Assembly (NCBI GenBank): GCA_030623425.1
Contig: JAUXMA010000100.1
Span: 1 to 6,359, forward strand
DNA from: Rhodospirillaceae bacterium
GTDB lineage: Bacteria; Pseudomonadota; Alphaproteobacteria; Rhodospirillales; 2-02-FULL-58-16
DNA: 6,359 bases
Reading direction: 5' to 3'
Shown: positions 1-6,250 of the stretch, piece by piece
How the letters are laid out: every line of letters begins with the position of its first letter
Numbering within the stretch: the first letter of the stretch is position 1
The notes under the pieces: model-generated
What the model saw: only the letters and a program-made list of their open reading frames with translations
What the model was told of the DNA's origin: nothing
Databases searched by the model: none
Made by a program: the position numbers and the translations under genes

Positions 1-648
1 GTCCTCGTCGTCATCGTCTTCCCCGTTGTCGTCCGGAGGCGAGCGTTTGGCCACAACCTCATCGATAAGGCCGAACTTCTTGGCTTCGTCCGGGGTCATG
101 AAGAGGTCGCGCTCGACGGCGGATTCGATCACCTCCAAGGATTGGCCGGTGTGTTCGACATAGATCTTGTTGAGCCGGTCCTTGAGCGCCAGAATCTCCT
201 TTGCCTGGATTTCGATGTCGCTGGCCTGTCCGGAGATGCCGCCGGAGGGCTGGTGAATCATGATCCGGGAATTGGGGAGGGCGTAACGCTTGCCTTTGGC
301 GCCGGCGGCCAACAGGAACGACCCCATGGACGCCGCCTGGCCGATACAGACGGTGGAGACGTCGGGCCGAATGTAGCGCATGGTATCGTAAATGGCGAGA
401 CCCGAGGTGACGATGCCGCCCGGTGAGTTGATATAAAAGGAGATGTCCTTGTTGGGGTTGTCCGATTCCAAAAAAAGGAACTGGGCACAGACCAGACTTG
501 CCAGTTCATCGCTGACGCCGCCGGTGAGAAAGATAATCCGTTCCTTCAACAGGCGCGAATAGATATCGAAGGCACGCTCTCCCCGATTGGTCGTCTCAAC
601 GACCATGGGGACAAGGGTGTTCATGGTGGTCCTGACCGCGTCCCTCAT
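1..648 (-). CDS. clpP: ATP-dependent Clp protease proteolytic subunit ClpP (3' end cut by the window)
   Basis: Serine peptidase that forms the double-heptamer degradation chamber fed by ClpX or ClpA in the cytoplasm. 216 codons are visible, starting at ATG 648-646 and open to the left edge with no stop. Residues 12-18 read LVPMVVE, the usual mature N-terminus, so about ten leading residues may be a processed propeptide. The catalytic triad is visible as Ser107 in GQAASMGS, His132 in IMIHQPSGG and Asp181 in ERDLFM. The body matches the family closely up to about residue 202. After that comes an acidic run ([11 protein letters not shown], residues 206-216) that still continues at the edge, beyond where many ClpP proteins end. 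An AGGAG-like site lies at 660-664, 11 bases before the ATG, which is slightly long. It is 73 bases downstream of tig on the same strand and probably co-transcribed, with clpX expected next. Identity is very secure; the true C-terminus is not visible. Confidence 0.97.
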   Translation of the reverse strand, partial: MRDAVRTTMNTLVPMVVETTNRGERAFDIYSRLLKERIIFLTGGVSDELASLVCAQFLFLESDNPNKDISFYINSPGGIVTSGLAIYDTMRYIRPDVSTVCIGQAASMGSFLLAAGAKGKRYALPNSRIMIHQPSGGISGQASDIEIQAKEILALKDRLNKIYVEHTGQSLEVIESAVERDLFMTPDEAKKFGLIDEVVAKRSPPDDNGEDDDDED

Positions 649-721
649 TAGCCGAGCTTCTCCTTTCCCGCCGATTCCTTGGACTTTCCGACCCTATTGC
701 CGGAGTTTCACTGGATCGGCG

Positions 722-2155
722 TCATTGTTTCCCGGTCGCCGTCCGCTTGGAAGCCGCTTTTTTGGCCGCCGGTTTTTTCTTCTTCCCTTGGGCGGCTTTG
801 GGTCTGGCTTTGGTTTTGGCCGCCAGCGCGTGGGATTTTTCCGGTTCCGTCATGAGTTCCTCGACCGAGACCTTTTTTTCGTCGATCGAGGCATTTTCCA
901 GAATGAAATCCACAACCTTGTTTTCGAGCAACGGCGCCCTGATCCTCTCAAGAGCCTCGGGTGAGTTTTTGTAGAATTCGATGATTTCATGCTCCCGCCC
1001 CGGTTGGTTCCTTGCTTCCATCATTATGGCCTGGCTGATCTCTTGCCGGCTGACGTGAAGGTTGTTGCGGCGGCCCACCTCGGCCAGCAAAAGTCCGAGC
1101 CGGACGCGGCGCTCGGCGATGGATCGGAACTCGCTTTTCAGATCGTCTTCATTTTTGCCCTTAATTTCCTCGTCTTCCGGGTTGTTTTTGCGGATATTTT
1201 CGTATTGCGCCCAGATGGAGGTAAGCTCCCGTTCGGCCAAGCTCTCGGGAATTTCAAAGTCATGGCCATCGGCGAGGATATCCAGCAAGGTCCGTTTAAG
1301 CCGTTGACGCGAGATCTCCTGGAAGTAGCTGTCCAGCTCCTCGTGAAGGCCTTGTTTCAGCTCCCGCAGATTTTGCTTGCCCATTTTCCTGGCCAGTTCA
1401 TCGTCGATGGGGGCCGGTTTCGACTGTTGTAGTTCCTTTATGGTGACGTCGAACACGGCTTCCTCGCCGGTCAATCTGGAAGCCTCGTGTTCGGCGGAGG
1501 GGATAACCTTCACAACCACGTGATCCCCCGCCTTGGCGCCCACCAACTGGTCATCGAAATCGGGAATGAAGCCGCCTGAACCGAGCTCGAGGACATAATC
1601 CTCGGCCTTGCTGCCGGGAAATCCCTTGCCGTCGATCTTGCCGATGAAATCAATGACCACAGTGTCGCCGGTTTTGGCACGGCGTTTGGTGGTGACCTTC
1701 TCGGAGATTTTGTGGGTTTCGGCCAGGCGTTCAAGGGTTTGGTCGATCTGGGCCTGGTCGACAACAGCCGTCATGCGCCGCAGTTTGATTTTGCTGAAAT
1801 CGCCGGGCTCGATCGCCGGCAACAGTTCAACGGCCATGGTGTATTCCAGATCGGCGCCGTCTTCGAATAAGGTGACCTTGATCCTTGGCGGCATGGCCGG
1901 CCGCAAATCCCGTTCGGACATGACCTTGGATGAGGTATCGTTGAGCGTCTGCTCCAAGACCTCGTCCCTGACCTTAGAGCCGAATTTTTTCTCCAGAACG
2001 GAGATCGGCGCCTTGCCGGGCCGAAAGCCGGGCAACTCGACGGTCCGCGCCAGTTCCTTCAAGCGATTGGCGATGTGCGTTTCGATTTCACTGGCCGCGA
2101 CGGCGATCTTGAACTGCCGTTTCAAACCTTCGGATTTTGTTTCCGTGACTTGCAT
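722..2155 (-). CDS. tig: Trigger factor, ribosome-associated peptidyl-prolyl isomerase chaperone
   Basis: Chaperone that binds the ribosomal exit tunnel and shields nascent chains; it also has prolyl isomerase activity. 477 residues, slightly longer than the roughly 430-450 usual for the family. The ribosome-binding domain is at about 1-120, with the signature GFRPGKAP at 43-50. The FKBP-type isomerase domain is at about 160-245 (GDTVVIDFIGKIDGKGFPGS and later LELGSGGFIPDFDDQLVGAK). A long helical substrate-binding region runs to about residue 425. The excess length is a tail (441-477) with 13 Lys/Arg and no acidic residue, rich in Ala and Pro like histone H1 tails. No clear Shine-Dalgarno precedes ATG 2155-2153; instead a short palindrome, GATTG-N2-CAATC, lies at 2157-2168. 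It sits 80 bases after tRNA-Leu and 73 bases before clpP, so read-through from the tRNA promoter is possible. I found no convincing separate promoter. Confidence 0.97.
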   Translation of the reverse strand: MQVTETKSEGLKRQFKIAVAASEIETHIANRLKELARTVELPGFRPGKAPISVLEKKFGSKVRDEVLEQTLNDTSSKVMSERDLRPAMPPRIKVTLFEDGADLEYTMAVELLPAIEPGDFSKIKLRRMTAVVDQAQIDQTLERLAETHKISEKVTTKRRAKTGDTVVIDFIGKIDGKGFPGSKAEDYVLELGSGGFIPDFDDQLVGAKAGDHVVVKVIPSAEHEASRLTGEEAVFDVTIKELQQSKPAPIDDELARKMGKQNLRELKQGLHEELDSYFQEISRQRLKRTLLDILADGHDFEIPESLAERELTSIWAQYENIRKNNPEDEEIKGKNEDDLKSEFRSIAERRVRLGLLLAEVGRRNNLHVSRQEISQAIMMEARNQPGREHEIIEFYKNSPEALERIRAPLLENKVVDFILENASIDEKKVSVEELMTEPEKSHALAAKTKARPKAAQGKKKKPAAKKAASKRTATGKQ

Positions 2156-2235
2156 GGATTGTTCAATCTGTCATGTTTCCAGGATCGGCTGTTTTGGCGG
2201 CCGTGACGGCCCGTGTTTTCAATGGAGGACAGGCC

Positions 2236-2322
2236 TGGTGCGGGCGGAGGGACTTGAACCCCCAAGGCGTTTCCGCCACCAGGACCTAAACCTGGCGTGT
2301 CTACCAATTCCACCACGCCCGC
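2236..2322 (-). tRNA. tRNA-Leu, anticodon UAG
   Basis: Type II tRNA of 87 bases including an encoded CCA. The acceptor arms GCGGGCG (2322-2316) and CGCCCGC (2246-2240) pair fully, followed by discriminator A (2239) and CCA (2238-2236). The anticodon stem CCAGG/CCTGG encloses the loop TTTAGGT, placing TAG at 2288-2286, which reads CUA and related leucine codons. The long variable arm has a GGCG/CGCC stem with a GAAA loop. The T-loop reads TTCAAGT. The D-loop region contains AATTGGTAGAC, typical of tRNA-Leu. It lies directly upstream of tig on the same strand. Confidence 0.97.
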
Positions 2323-2352
2323 CACTTTTACCGAAACTCCGGACGGGACGCG

Positions 2353-2382
2353 AATCTAAAAACCATTAGCCGTCCTTGTCAA
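2353..2382 (-). promoter_or_regulatory. Sigma-70 type promoter for tRNA-Leu (possibly also tig-clpP)
   Basis: On the minus strand a perfect -35 box, TTGACA (2382-2377), is followed after 18 bases by TAGATT (2358-2353), which matches the -10 consensus at 4 of 6 positions. A start about seven bases further on would give a leader of roughly 23 bases before the tRNA. The bases after the -10 (CGCGTCCCG) are GC-rich, the kind of discriminator associated with stringent control of stable RNA genes. No strong terminator follows the tRNA, so transcription may continue into tig. Confidence 0.6.
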
Positions 2383-2514
2383 TCGCTTCGCTCGTCCGCC
2401 AGGCGATGCGAAGGTTGCGCAAGGTTCTGTCCAGGAAACCGGATTTACCGTTATCGGTCATTTTCAGTTGGCAATCCAAACTCCGGCGGAGGGGTACATC
2501 GCTCCGTCACGGGT

Positions 2515-3966
2515 TTATAGTTCGGCGATGATCCGAGGCAAGGCCTTCGGCAGGTCTTCCGCGATCAGGCCGGGACCGACGGCCGCCGCCGCCTTTCCGT
2601 GCAGCCAGACGGCGGCGCAGGCGGCGTCGAAAACGTTCATCTCCTGGGCCATCAGGCCGGCGGCGATTCCGGCCAGCACGTCGCCCGTTCCCGCCGTCGC
2701 CAAATCGGGCGGAGCGGTGGCGTCGATCACGGCGCGTTCGTCGGGAGCGGCGATGACCGTGTCGGCTCCTTTCAGCAGAATCACCGCGCCGCTTTGCCTG
2801 GCGGCGGCCCGGGCGCGCGCCAGTTTGCCTCCGTCGCCGGCGAACAGGCGCCGGAATTCCCCTTCGTGGGGCGTCAACAGGCAGGGCGAGCGGATGGCGT
2901 CGAACAGGTGTCGCGGCGCGTCTTGAAAGACGGTGAGCGCGTCGGCGTCGAGCAGGCAAGTTTTTTCCGCTTGCAGGGCGGCCAAGACGCGGCGGCGGGT
3001 CTGCTCGCTGATTCCGGCGCCAGGACCCGCCAGTACGGCGTTGCGGCGTGGATCGGATAAAAAATCCTCGAACCCGGCGTCATCGGCGATCGGCTTGACC
3101 AGGGTGCCGGGATCGCCGGCCGCGTAAATCGCAAAGGCTTCGGAGGGAGCGGCAATGGTCACAAGCCCGGCCCCGGCCCGTCTTGCCGCGCCGGCCGCCA
3201 AACGCGCCGCGCCGGTCATTTCGGCCCCGCCCATGACCACCAAGTGACCACGGCTGTACTTGTTGCCTTCGGCCTTGGGCCGGGGATAGCGGTGCCGCCA
3301 CCAAGAGGGATCGTTGACGAAGGTTTTCGGGGCGATACTTTCGAGAACGGATTCGGGGATGCCGATGTCGGCGATGTCGACATCGCCGCAAAGGATCCGC
3401 CCCGGCAGCAGCAGGTGACCCGGCTTGGCGCGGAAAAAGGTGATGGTGAGCCTTGCCCGCGGCGCCGTCCCCAAGACCTCGCCCGTATCTCCGTCGACGC
3501 CGCTGGGAATGTCGATGGCGACGCAGTCCATTTTCCGGGCGTTGACGGCGTCGATGACGGTTTTGGCGGCGCCCTCCAAGGGACGCGTCAGCCCGGCGCC
3601 GAACAGGGCGTCGACAACCAACCGGCGGCCTTCGAGAACATCCGTCTTGAGTTCGGCCACCGTCCCTTGCCAACGCTTGGCGTTGACGGCGGCGTCGCCG
3701 GTGAGTTTTTCAGGCGAACCCAACAACGCCAGGCGCACCGGCCAGCCGGCTTCCCGCAACAACCGCGCCACCACGAAGCCGTCGCCGCCGTTGCTGCCGG
3801 GGCCGCAAAGGACGGCCACCGGCTGCTTGTCCCAGCGTTGGCGGACGCCGTTGGCGACGGCGCGTCCCGCCGCCTCCATCAACTCCACGCCGGGGACGCC
3901 GCCGGCCGTGGCCCGGGCGTCGGCCTGGTATGTTTCCTCCACCGAGAGCAAGACGTAATCGTTCAT
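2515..3966 (-). CDS. nnr: Bifunctional NAD(P)HX epimerase / ADP-dependent NAD(P)HX dehydratase (YjeF/Nnr)
   Basis: Repairs hydrated NADH and NADPH: the N-terminal half interconverts the R and S forms of NAD(P)HX, and the C-terminal half dehydrates the S form using ADP. 483 residues from ATG 3966-3964, a normal length for the fused protein. The epimerase domain (about 1-215) shows GSNGGDG at 57-63 and IDIPSGVDGDTG at 151-162. The ribokinase-like dehydratase domain (about 225-480) shows RGHLVVMGGAEMTGAARLA from residue 239, GPGAG at 314-318, LLDADAL at 338-344, LTPHEGEF at 364-371 and AGTGDVLAG at 425-433. The frame stays open upstream to an ATG at 4122, but those 52 residues do not look like this family and would cover the intergenic control region. 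MNDYVLLSVEE is a typical N-terminus, so I chose it, although no good ribosome site precedes it. It is divergent from dadA and probably transcribed alone. Confidence 0.95.
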   Translation of the reverse strand: MNDYVLLSVEETYQADARATAGGVPGVELMEAAGRAVANGVRQRWDKQPVAVLCGPGSNGGDGFVVARLLREAGWPVRLALLGSPEKLTGDAAVNAKRWQGTVAELKTDVLEGRRLVVDALFGAGLTRPLEGAAKTVIDAVNARKMDCVAIDIPSGVDGDTGEVLGTAPRARLTITFFRAKPGHLLLPGRILCGDVDIADIGIPESVLESIAPKTFVNDPSWWRHRYPRPKAEGNKYSRGHLVVMGGAEMTGAARLAAGAARRAGAGLVTIAAPSEAFAIYAAGDPGTLVKPIADDAGFEDFLSDPRRNAVLAGPGAGISEQTRRRVLAALQAEKTCLLDADALTVFQDAPRHLFDAIRSPCLLTPHEGEFRRLFAGDGGKLARARAAARQSGAVILLKGADTVIAAPDERAVIDATAPPDLATAGTGDVLAGIAAGLMAQEMNVFDAACAAVWLHGKAAAAVGPGLIAEDLPKALPRIIAEL

Positions 3967-4055
3967 AAACGAGCAAGGATTCTGCGATGCCACGAAATCA
4001 TCATAGCAGGTTTCGCCGACCGCCAAGGGGCTCCAAAAAGCCGCCGCCGCGCAGG

Positions 4056-4069
4056 TGGCAAACTTGCCA
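4056..4069. promoter_or_regulatory. Operator-like palindrome in the nnr-dadA intergenic region
   Basis: TGGCAAACTTGCCA is a perfect inverted repeat (6-base arms, 2-base centre) about 90 bases upstream of the nnr start and 135 bases upstream of dadA. Size and symmetry suit a dimeric regulator. The half-site spacing does not fit a sigma-54 promoter. No regulator is identified; function is inference. Confidence 0.3.
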
Positions 4070-4112
4070 TTGCCGAGATGCCGGCAAAAACGGCCGGCGG
4101 CGATTCTTATCA

Positions 4113-4155
4113 ATATAGACATGCGTCTAGGCGAAGGCTTCGCGGCGGTCTATAT
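4113..4155. promoter_or_regulatory. Nested inverted repeats upstream of dadA (candidate control region)
   Basis: ATATAGAC (4113-4120) and GTCTATAT (4148-4155) are perfect 8-base inverted arms. Between them lie another GTCTA (4125-4129), which pairs with the left arm as TAGAC-ATGC-GTCTA, and a perfect 13-base palindrome, GCGAAG-G-CTTCGC (4131-4143). The AT-rich arms stand out in GC-rich surroundings. The right arm overlaps a -10-like TATATA at 4151-4156 for dadA. The left arm overlaps a TATATT (4117-4112) pointing towards nnr. Neither has a convincing -35. This could be a divergent promoter/operator region; the regulator is unknown. Confidence 0.4.
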
Positions 4156-4204
4156 ATGCGCCCGCCATGCCCGCGGCGGACAAATCGGTGCGAGGAAGTT
4201 TCGG

Positions 4205-5458
4205 ATGAGGGTTCTGGTGATGGGTGCCGGCGTAATCGGCGTCGCCACCGCCTATTATCTCGCCCGCGCCGGACAGCAAGTGACGGTCCTCGACCGTCAG
4301 CCGGGCGCCGGCCTCGAGACCAGCTTCGCCAACGGCGGGCAGATCTCGGTCAACCACGCCACCCCTTGGGCGGAGCCATCGGCGCCGCTGAGGGTGCTGA
4401 AATGGTTGGGACGCGCCGACGCGCCGTTGCTTTTCCGGCTCCGCGCCGATCCCGCCCTGTGGGCATGGTCCTTGCGGTTTTTAGGCAATTGCACGGCCGG
4501 ACGGGTTCGCATCAACACCGAACGGGCGCTCAGGCTCGCCCTATACAGCCGCCAATCCTTGATCGAGCTGCGCGAGGAAACCGGCATCGAGTACGACCAG
4601 TCGAGGCGGGGAATTCTCCATATCTACCGCGACGCCAGGGAATTCGGCAAGGCCCTGCGGCAAGCCGAATTGATGACCCGCTTGGGCTCCGTCCGCCGCC
4701 TTCTCGACGCCGACGGCTGCGTCGCCGTCGAGCCGGCCCTGAGCGCATCCAAGGACAAGCTGGCCGGCGGCACCTACAGCCCCGACGACGAAAGCGGCGA
4801 CGCCTACAAATTCACCGTCCGCCTGGCCGGCATCTGCAAGGGCCGGGGCGTCGAATTCCGTCACGGCGTCGTCATCCGCCGCCTCCTCGCCGACGGCGAG
4901 CGCGTCACCGGCGTCGACACCGACGGCGGCGTCCTTGCCGCCGATCTCTACGTGCTGGCGCTGGGCAGCTACAGCCCCCTTCTGGCCAAGCCTTTGGGCC
5001 TGGCGCTCCCCGTCTACCCGGCCAAGGGCTATTCGGTCACCATGCCGGTGAAAGACCCCGGCAAGGCGCCGGAGGTGAGCCTCACCGACGACGAACGCAA
5101 ACTGGTCTTCAGCCGTTTGGGGCAAAACCTGCGGGTCGCCGGAACGGTGGAATTCGTGGGCTACGACACCTCCGTGCCGGAGGCGCGCTGCCGTCCCATC
5201 CTGAAGATGGCTCTGCAGCTGTTTCCGGGCTGCGGCGACGCCGGGGAGGCCGAGTTCTGGGCCGGCCTGCGCCCGGCGACGCCGGACGGCGTGCCGGTGA
5301 TCGGCAAGACCCCTTACGCCAACCTCATTCTCAACACCGGTCACGGCACATTGGGCTGGACGATGGCTTGCGGTTCGGGGCGCGCCGTCGCCGACCTTAT
5401 CGGCGGCCGCCAACCCGAGATCGATCTCCGCGGCCTGGGCCTGGAGCGGTTCCGCTAA
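4205..5458 (+). CDS. dadA: D-amino-acid dehydrogenase, small subunit (FAD-dependent)
   Basis: Oxidises D-amino acids, typically D-alanine, to the 2-oxo acid and ammonia, passing electrons to the membrane respiratory chain; used in alanine catabolism. 417 residues. The N-terminus holds the FAD dinucleotide-binding motif GAGVIG at 7-12, with acidic D30 ending the beta-alpha-beta unit. DadA-type features follow: GLETSFANGGQIS (36-48), TPWAEPSAPL (53-62), SPDDESGDAYKFT (192-204), YPAKGYSVTMP (271-281), FWAGLRPATPDGVPVIG (351-367) and NTGHGTLGWTMACGSG (377-392). The last motif is, from memory, the same as in E. coli DadA. GAGGA at 4192-4196, eight bases before ATG 4205, supports this start over a longer frame beginning at GTG 4055. 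No alanine racemase (dadX) follows; the next gene is a toxin. A candidate terminator follows about 75 bases later. Transcribed away from nnr. Confidence 0.95.
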   Translation: MRVLVMGAGVIGVATAYYLARAGQQVTVLDRQPGAGLETSFANGGQISVNHATPWAEPSAPLRVLKWLGRADAPLLFRLRADPALWAWSLRFLGNCTAGRVRINTERALRLALYSRQSLIELREETGIEYDQSRRGILHIYRDAREFGKALRQAELMTRLGSVRRLLDADGCVAVEPALSASKDKLAGGTYSPDDESGDAYKFTVRLAGICKGRGVEFRHGVVIRRLLADGERVTGVDTDGGVLAADLYVLALGSYSPLLAKPLGLALPVYPAKGYSVTMPVKDPGKAPEVSLTDDERKLVFSRLGQNLRVAGTVEFVGYDTSVPEARCRPILKMALQLFPGCGDAGEAEFWAGLRPATPDGVPVIGKTPYANLILNTGHGTLGWTMACGSGRAVADLIGGRQPEIDLRGLGLERFR

Positions 5459-5484
5459 TCCGGATGGGCCAAGCGCTCGGGTGG

Positions 5485-5497
5485 GGTGAACTTCACC
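5485..5497. repeat. Short palindrome after dadA
   Basis: GGTGAA-C-TTCACC is a perfect 13-base dyad 26 bases after the dadA stop. It could form a small hairpin (GGTG/CACC) or be a binding half-site pair. It has no T-run, so it is not a terminator by itself. Confidence 0.3.
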
Positions 5498-5506
5498 GCT
5501 CAATCT

Positions 5507-5540
5507 CCGTTTACGGAAAATGGGCGATCGGCGTAAACGG
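5507..5540 (+). repeat. Inverted repeat overlapping the dadA terminator
   Basis: CCGTTTACG (5507-5515) and CGTAAACGG (5532-5540) are perfect 9-base inverted arms separated by 16 bases. The right arm contains AAACGG, which is also the left arm of the terminator-like hairpin at 5535-5563. The two hairpins therefore cannot form together in one transcript. Confidence 0.5.
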
Positions 5541-5563
5541 TGTCGCCGCCGGCCGTTTTTTTT
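5535..5563 (+). terminator. Candidate intrinsic terminator of dadA
   Basis: AAACGG (5535-5540) pairs with CCGTTT (5553-5558) around a 12-base GC-rich loop and runs into eight consecutive T (5556-5563). The stem is short and the loop large, so strength is uncertain. Position, after dadA and before the toxin promoter, suits a transcript end. Confidence 0.5.
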
Positions 5564-5615
5564 GCGGTTCGTTCGCCGCTATCCATGCCATCTGGAAAAA
5601 TTTCATTTTATGCTT

Positions 5616-5642
5616 AGTGTATTACATGCTAAGTAATATACT
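5616..5642 (+). promoter_or_regulatory. Promoter/operator of the toxin-antitoxin pair
   Basis: AGTGTATTAC (5616-5625) and GTAATATACT (5633-5642) form an inverted repeat matching at 9 of 10 positions around a 7-base centre. The right arm ends in TATACT (5637-5642), a 5-of-6 match to the -10 consensus; the -35 is weak. Binding here would block polymerase, as expected for autorepression by the antitoxin or the toxin-antitoxin complex. The stretch is markedly AT-rich compared with the rest of the window. Confidence 0.6.
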
Positions 5643-5648
5643 GTAAAT

Positions 5649-5939
5649 ATGATAAAAGGTTACAAAAATGCCAAGACGCGAAAAGTTCACGAAACCGGCA
5701 ATCCCAGAGGATTCAAGGGGCTGGATGGAAAACTGGCTGCCGACCATATGGATATGCTCGACGCCGTTTCCCGCCTGCAAGAAATCAGCCCGCTCGCCAG
5801 CGTCGGCCTTCACAAGTTGAAAGGAACCCGCAAAGGCCAGTGGGCCATGAGCGTGAATGATCCTTGGCGGATTTGTTTCATTCCCGCCAGGGATGGCGGC
5901 TGGCTCGACGTTGAAATCACCGACTATCACAAAGGATGA
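5649..5939 (+). CDS. higB: HigB/RelE-superfamily toxin of a type II toxin-antitoxin system
   Basis: Small basic protein of 96 residues, the family's usual size, expected to act as a ribosome-dependent mRNA endonuclease held inactive by its partner antitoxin. The N-terminus MIKGYKNAKT with HETG at 14-17 fits the HigB group. The diagnostic part is LHKLKGTRKGQWAMSVNDPW at 54-73, followed by RICF and the C-terminal DVEITDYH at 87-94. No Shine-Dalgarno precedes ATG 5649. The predicted -10 (5637-5642) places the transcription start at or next to this ATG, so the message may be leaderless. An ATG at 5668 has a better ribosome site but is out of frame. The toxin gene comes first and its stop is embedded in the antitoxin's ribosome-binding region, the HigBA order. 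Family assignment is firm; HigB rather than another RelE-like name rests on order and motifs. Confidence 0.92.
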   Translation: MIKGYKNAKTRKVHETGNPRGFKGLDGKLAADHMDMLDAVSRLQEISPLASVGLHKLKGTRKGQWAMSVNDPWRICFIPARDGGWLDVEITDYHKG

Positions 5940-5944
5940 ATGCC

Positions 5945-6250
5945 ATGCGTATCCCCGCACACCCCGGAAAGCTTCTCAAGCGGGAGTTGGAGGCGCGCCA
6001 ATTGAGCGCCAACAGGCTAGCCCTGGAAATCGGCGTTCCCGCCAATCGCATCACCGCCATCATGAAATGCCGCCGCGCCGTGACGCCCGAAACCGCGCTT
6101 CGGCTCGGACGTTATTTCGGGACCGGGCCCGACCTGTGGTTCAACATGCAGGGTAAACACGACTTGGGCGTTGCCAGGGCCTCGCTCGACAAGGAAATCA
6201 AGCGAACCGTCCGGCCGGCGCCAGCGATCGCCAAGACTGCCAGCGCCTGA
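5945..6250 (+). CDS. higA: HigA-family antitoxin, XRE-type helix-turn-helix protein
   Basis: Antitoxin that should bind the toxin and repress the shared promoter. 101 residues from ATG 5945. The N-terminus MRIPAHPGKLLKRELE is typical of the HigA/VapI group. The helix-turn-helix lies at about 17-60 (LSANRLALEIGVPANRITAI, then the turn into the KCRRAVTPETALRL helix). The signature RYFGTGPDLWFNMQGKHDL is at 56-74. AAAGGA at 5931-5936 ends eight bases before ATG 5945, so I prefer that start. An in-frame ATG at 5936 overlaps the toxin stop (ATGA) and would add three residues but has no spaced ribosome site. Translation is probably coupled to the toxin. The C-terminal 20 residues (Lys/Arg/Pro/Ala-rich) look unstructured. 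The stop is immediately followed by an insertion-sequence-like end. Confidence 0.92.
   Translation: MRIPAHPGKLLKRELEARQLSANRLALEIGVPANRITAIMKCRRAVTPETALRLGRYFGTGPDLWFNMQGKHDLGVARASLDKEIKRTVRPAPAIAKTASA

Noticed and set aside
2323..2514. Terminator or small gene between nnr and tRNA-Leu
   Set aside because: Short dyads (CTCCGCCGGAG near 2480-2490, ACCG-N4-CGGT near 2447-2458) lack a proper loop or T-run, and no plausible small coding frame with a ribosome site was seen.
4056..4070. Possible sigma-54 promoter (TGGCA...TTGC)
   Set aside because: The GG and GC elements are only 7 bases apart rather than 10, so it is better described as a palindrome.
3967..4122. 52-residue N-terminal extension of nnr
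   Set aside because: The extra residues do not resemble YjeF N-termini and would cover the palindromes of the divergent control region; MNDYVLLSVEE at 3966 is a typical start.
4055..4204. 50-residue N-terminal extension of dadA from GTG 4055
   Set aside because: The FAD-binding motif must sit at the extreme N-terminus, and ATG 4205 has a well-placed GAGGA site.
4541..5503. Open frame of 320 codons antisense to dadA
   Set aside because: It lies wholly opposite a well-supported gene with strong family motifs; composition is that of a shadow frame.
3244..5646. Open frame of 800 codons on the plus strand
   Set aside because: It runs antisense through nnr and then in another frame of dadA; the protein is Arg/Pro/Gly-rich with no recognisable domain, as expected from a GC-rich shadow frame.
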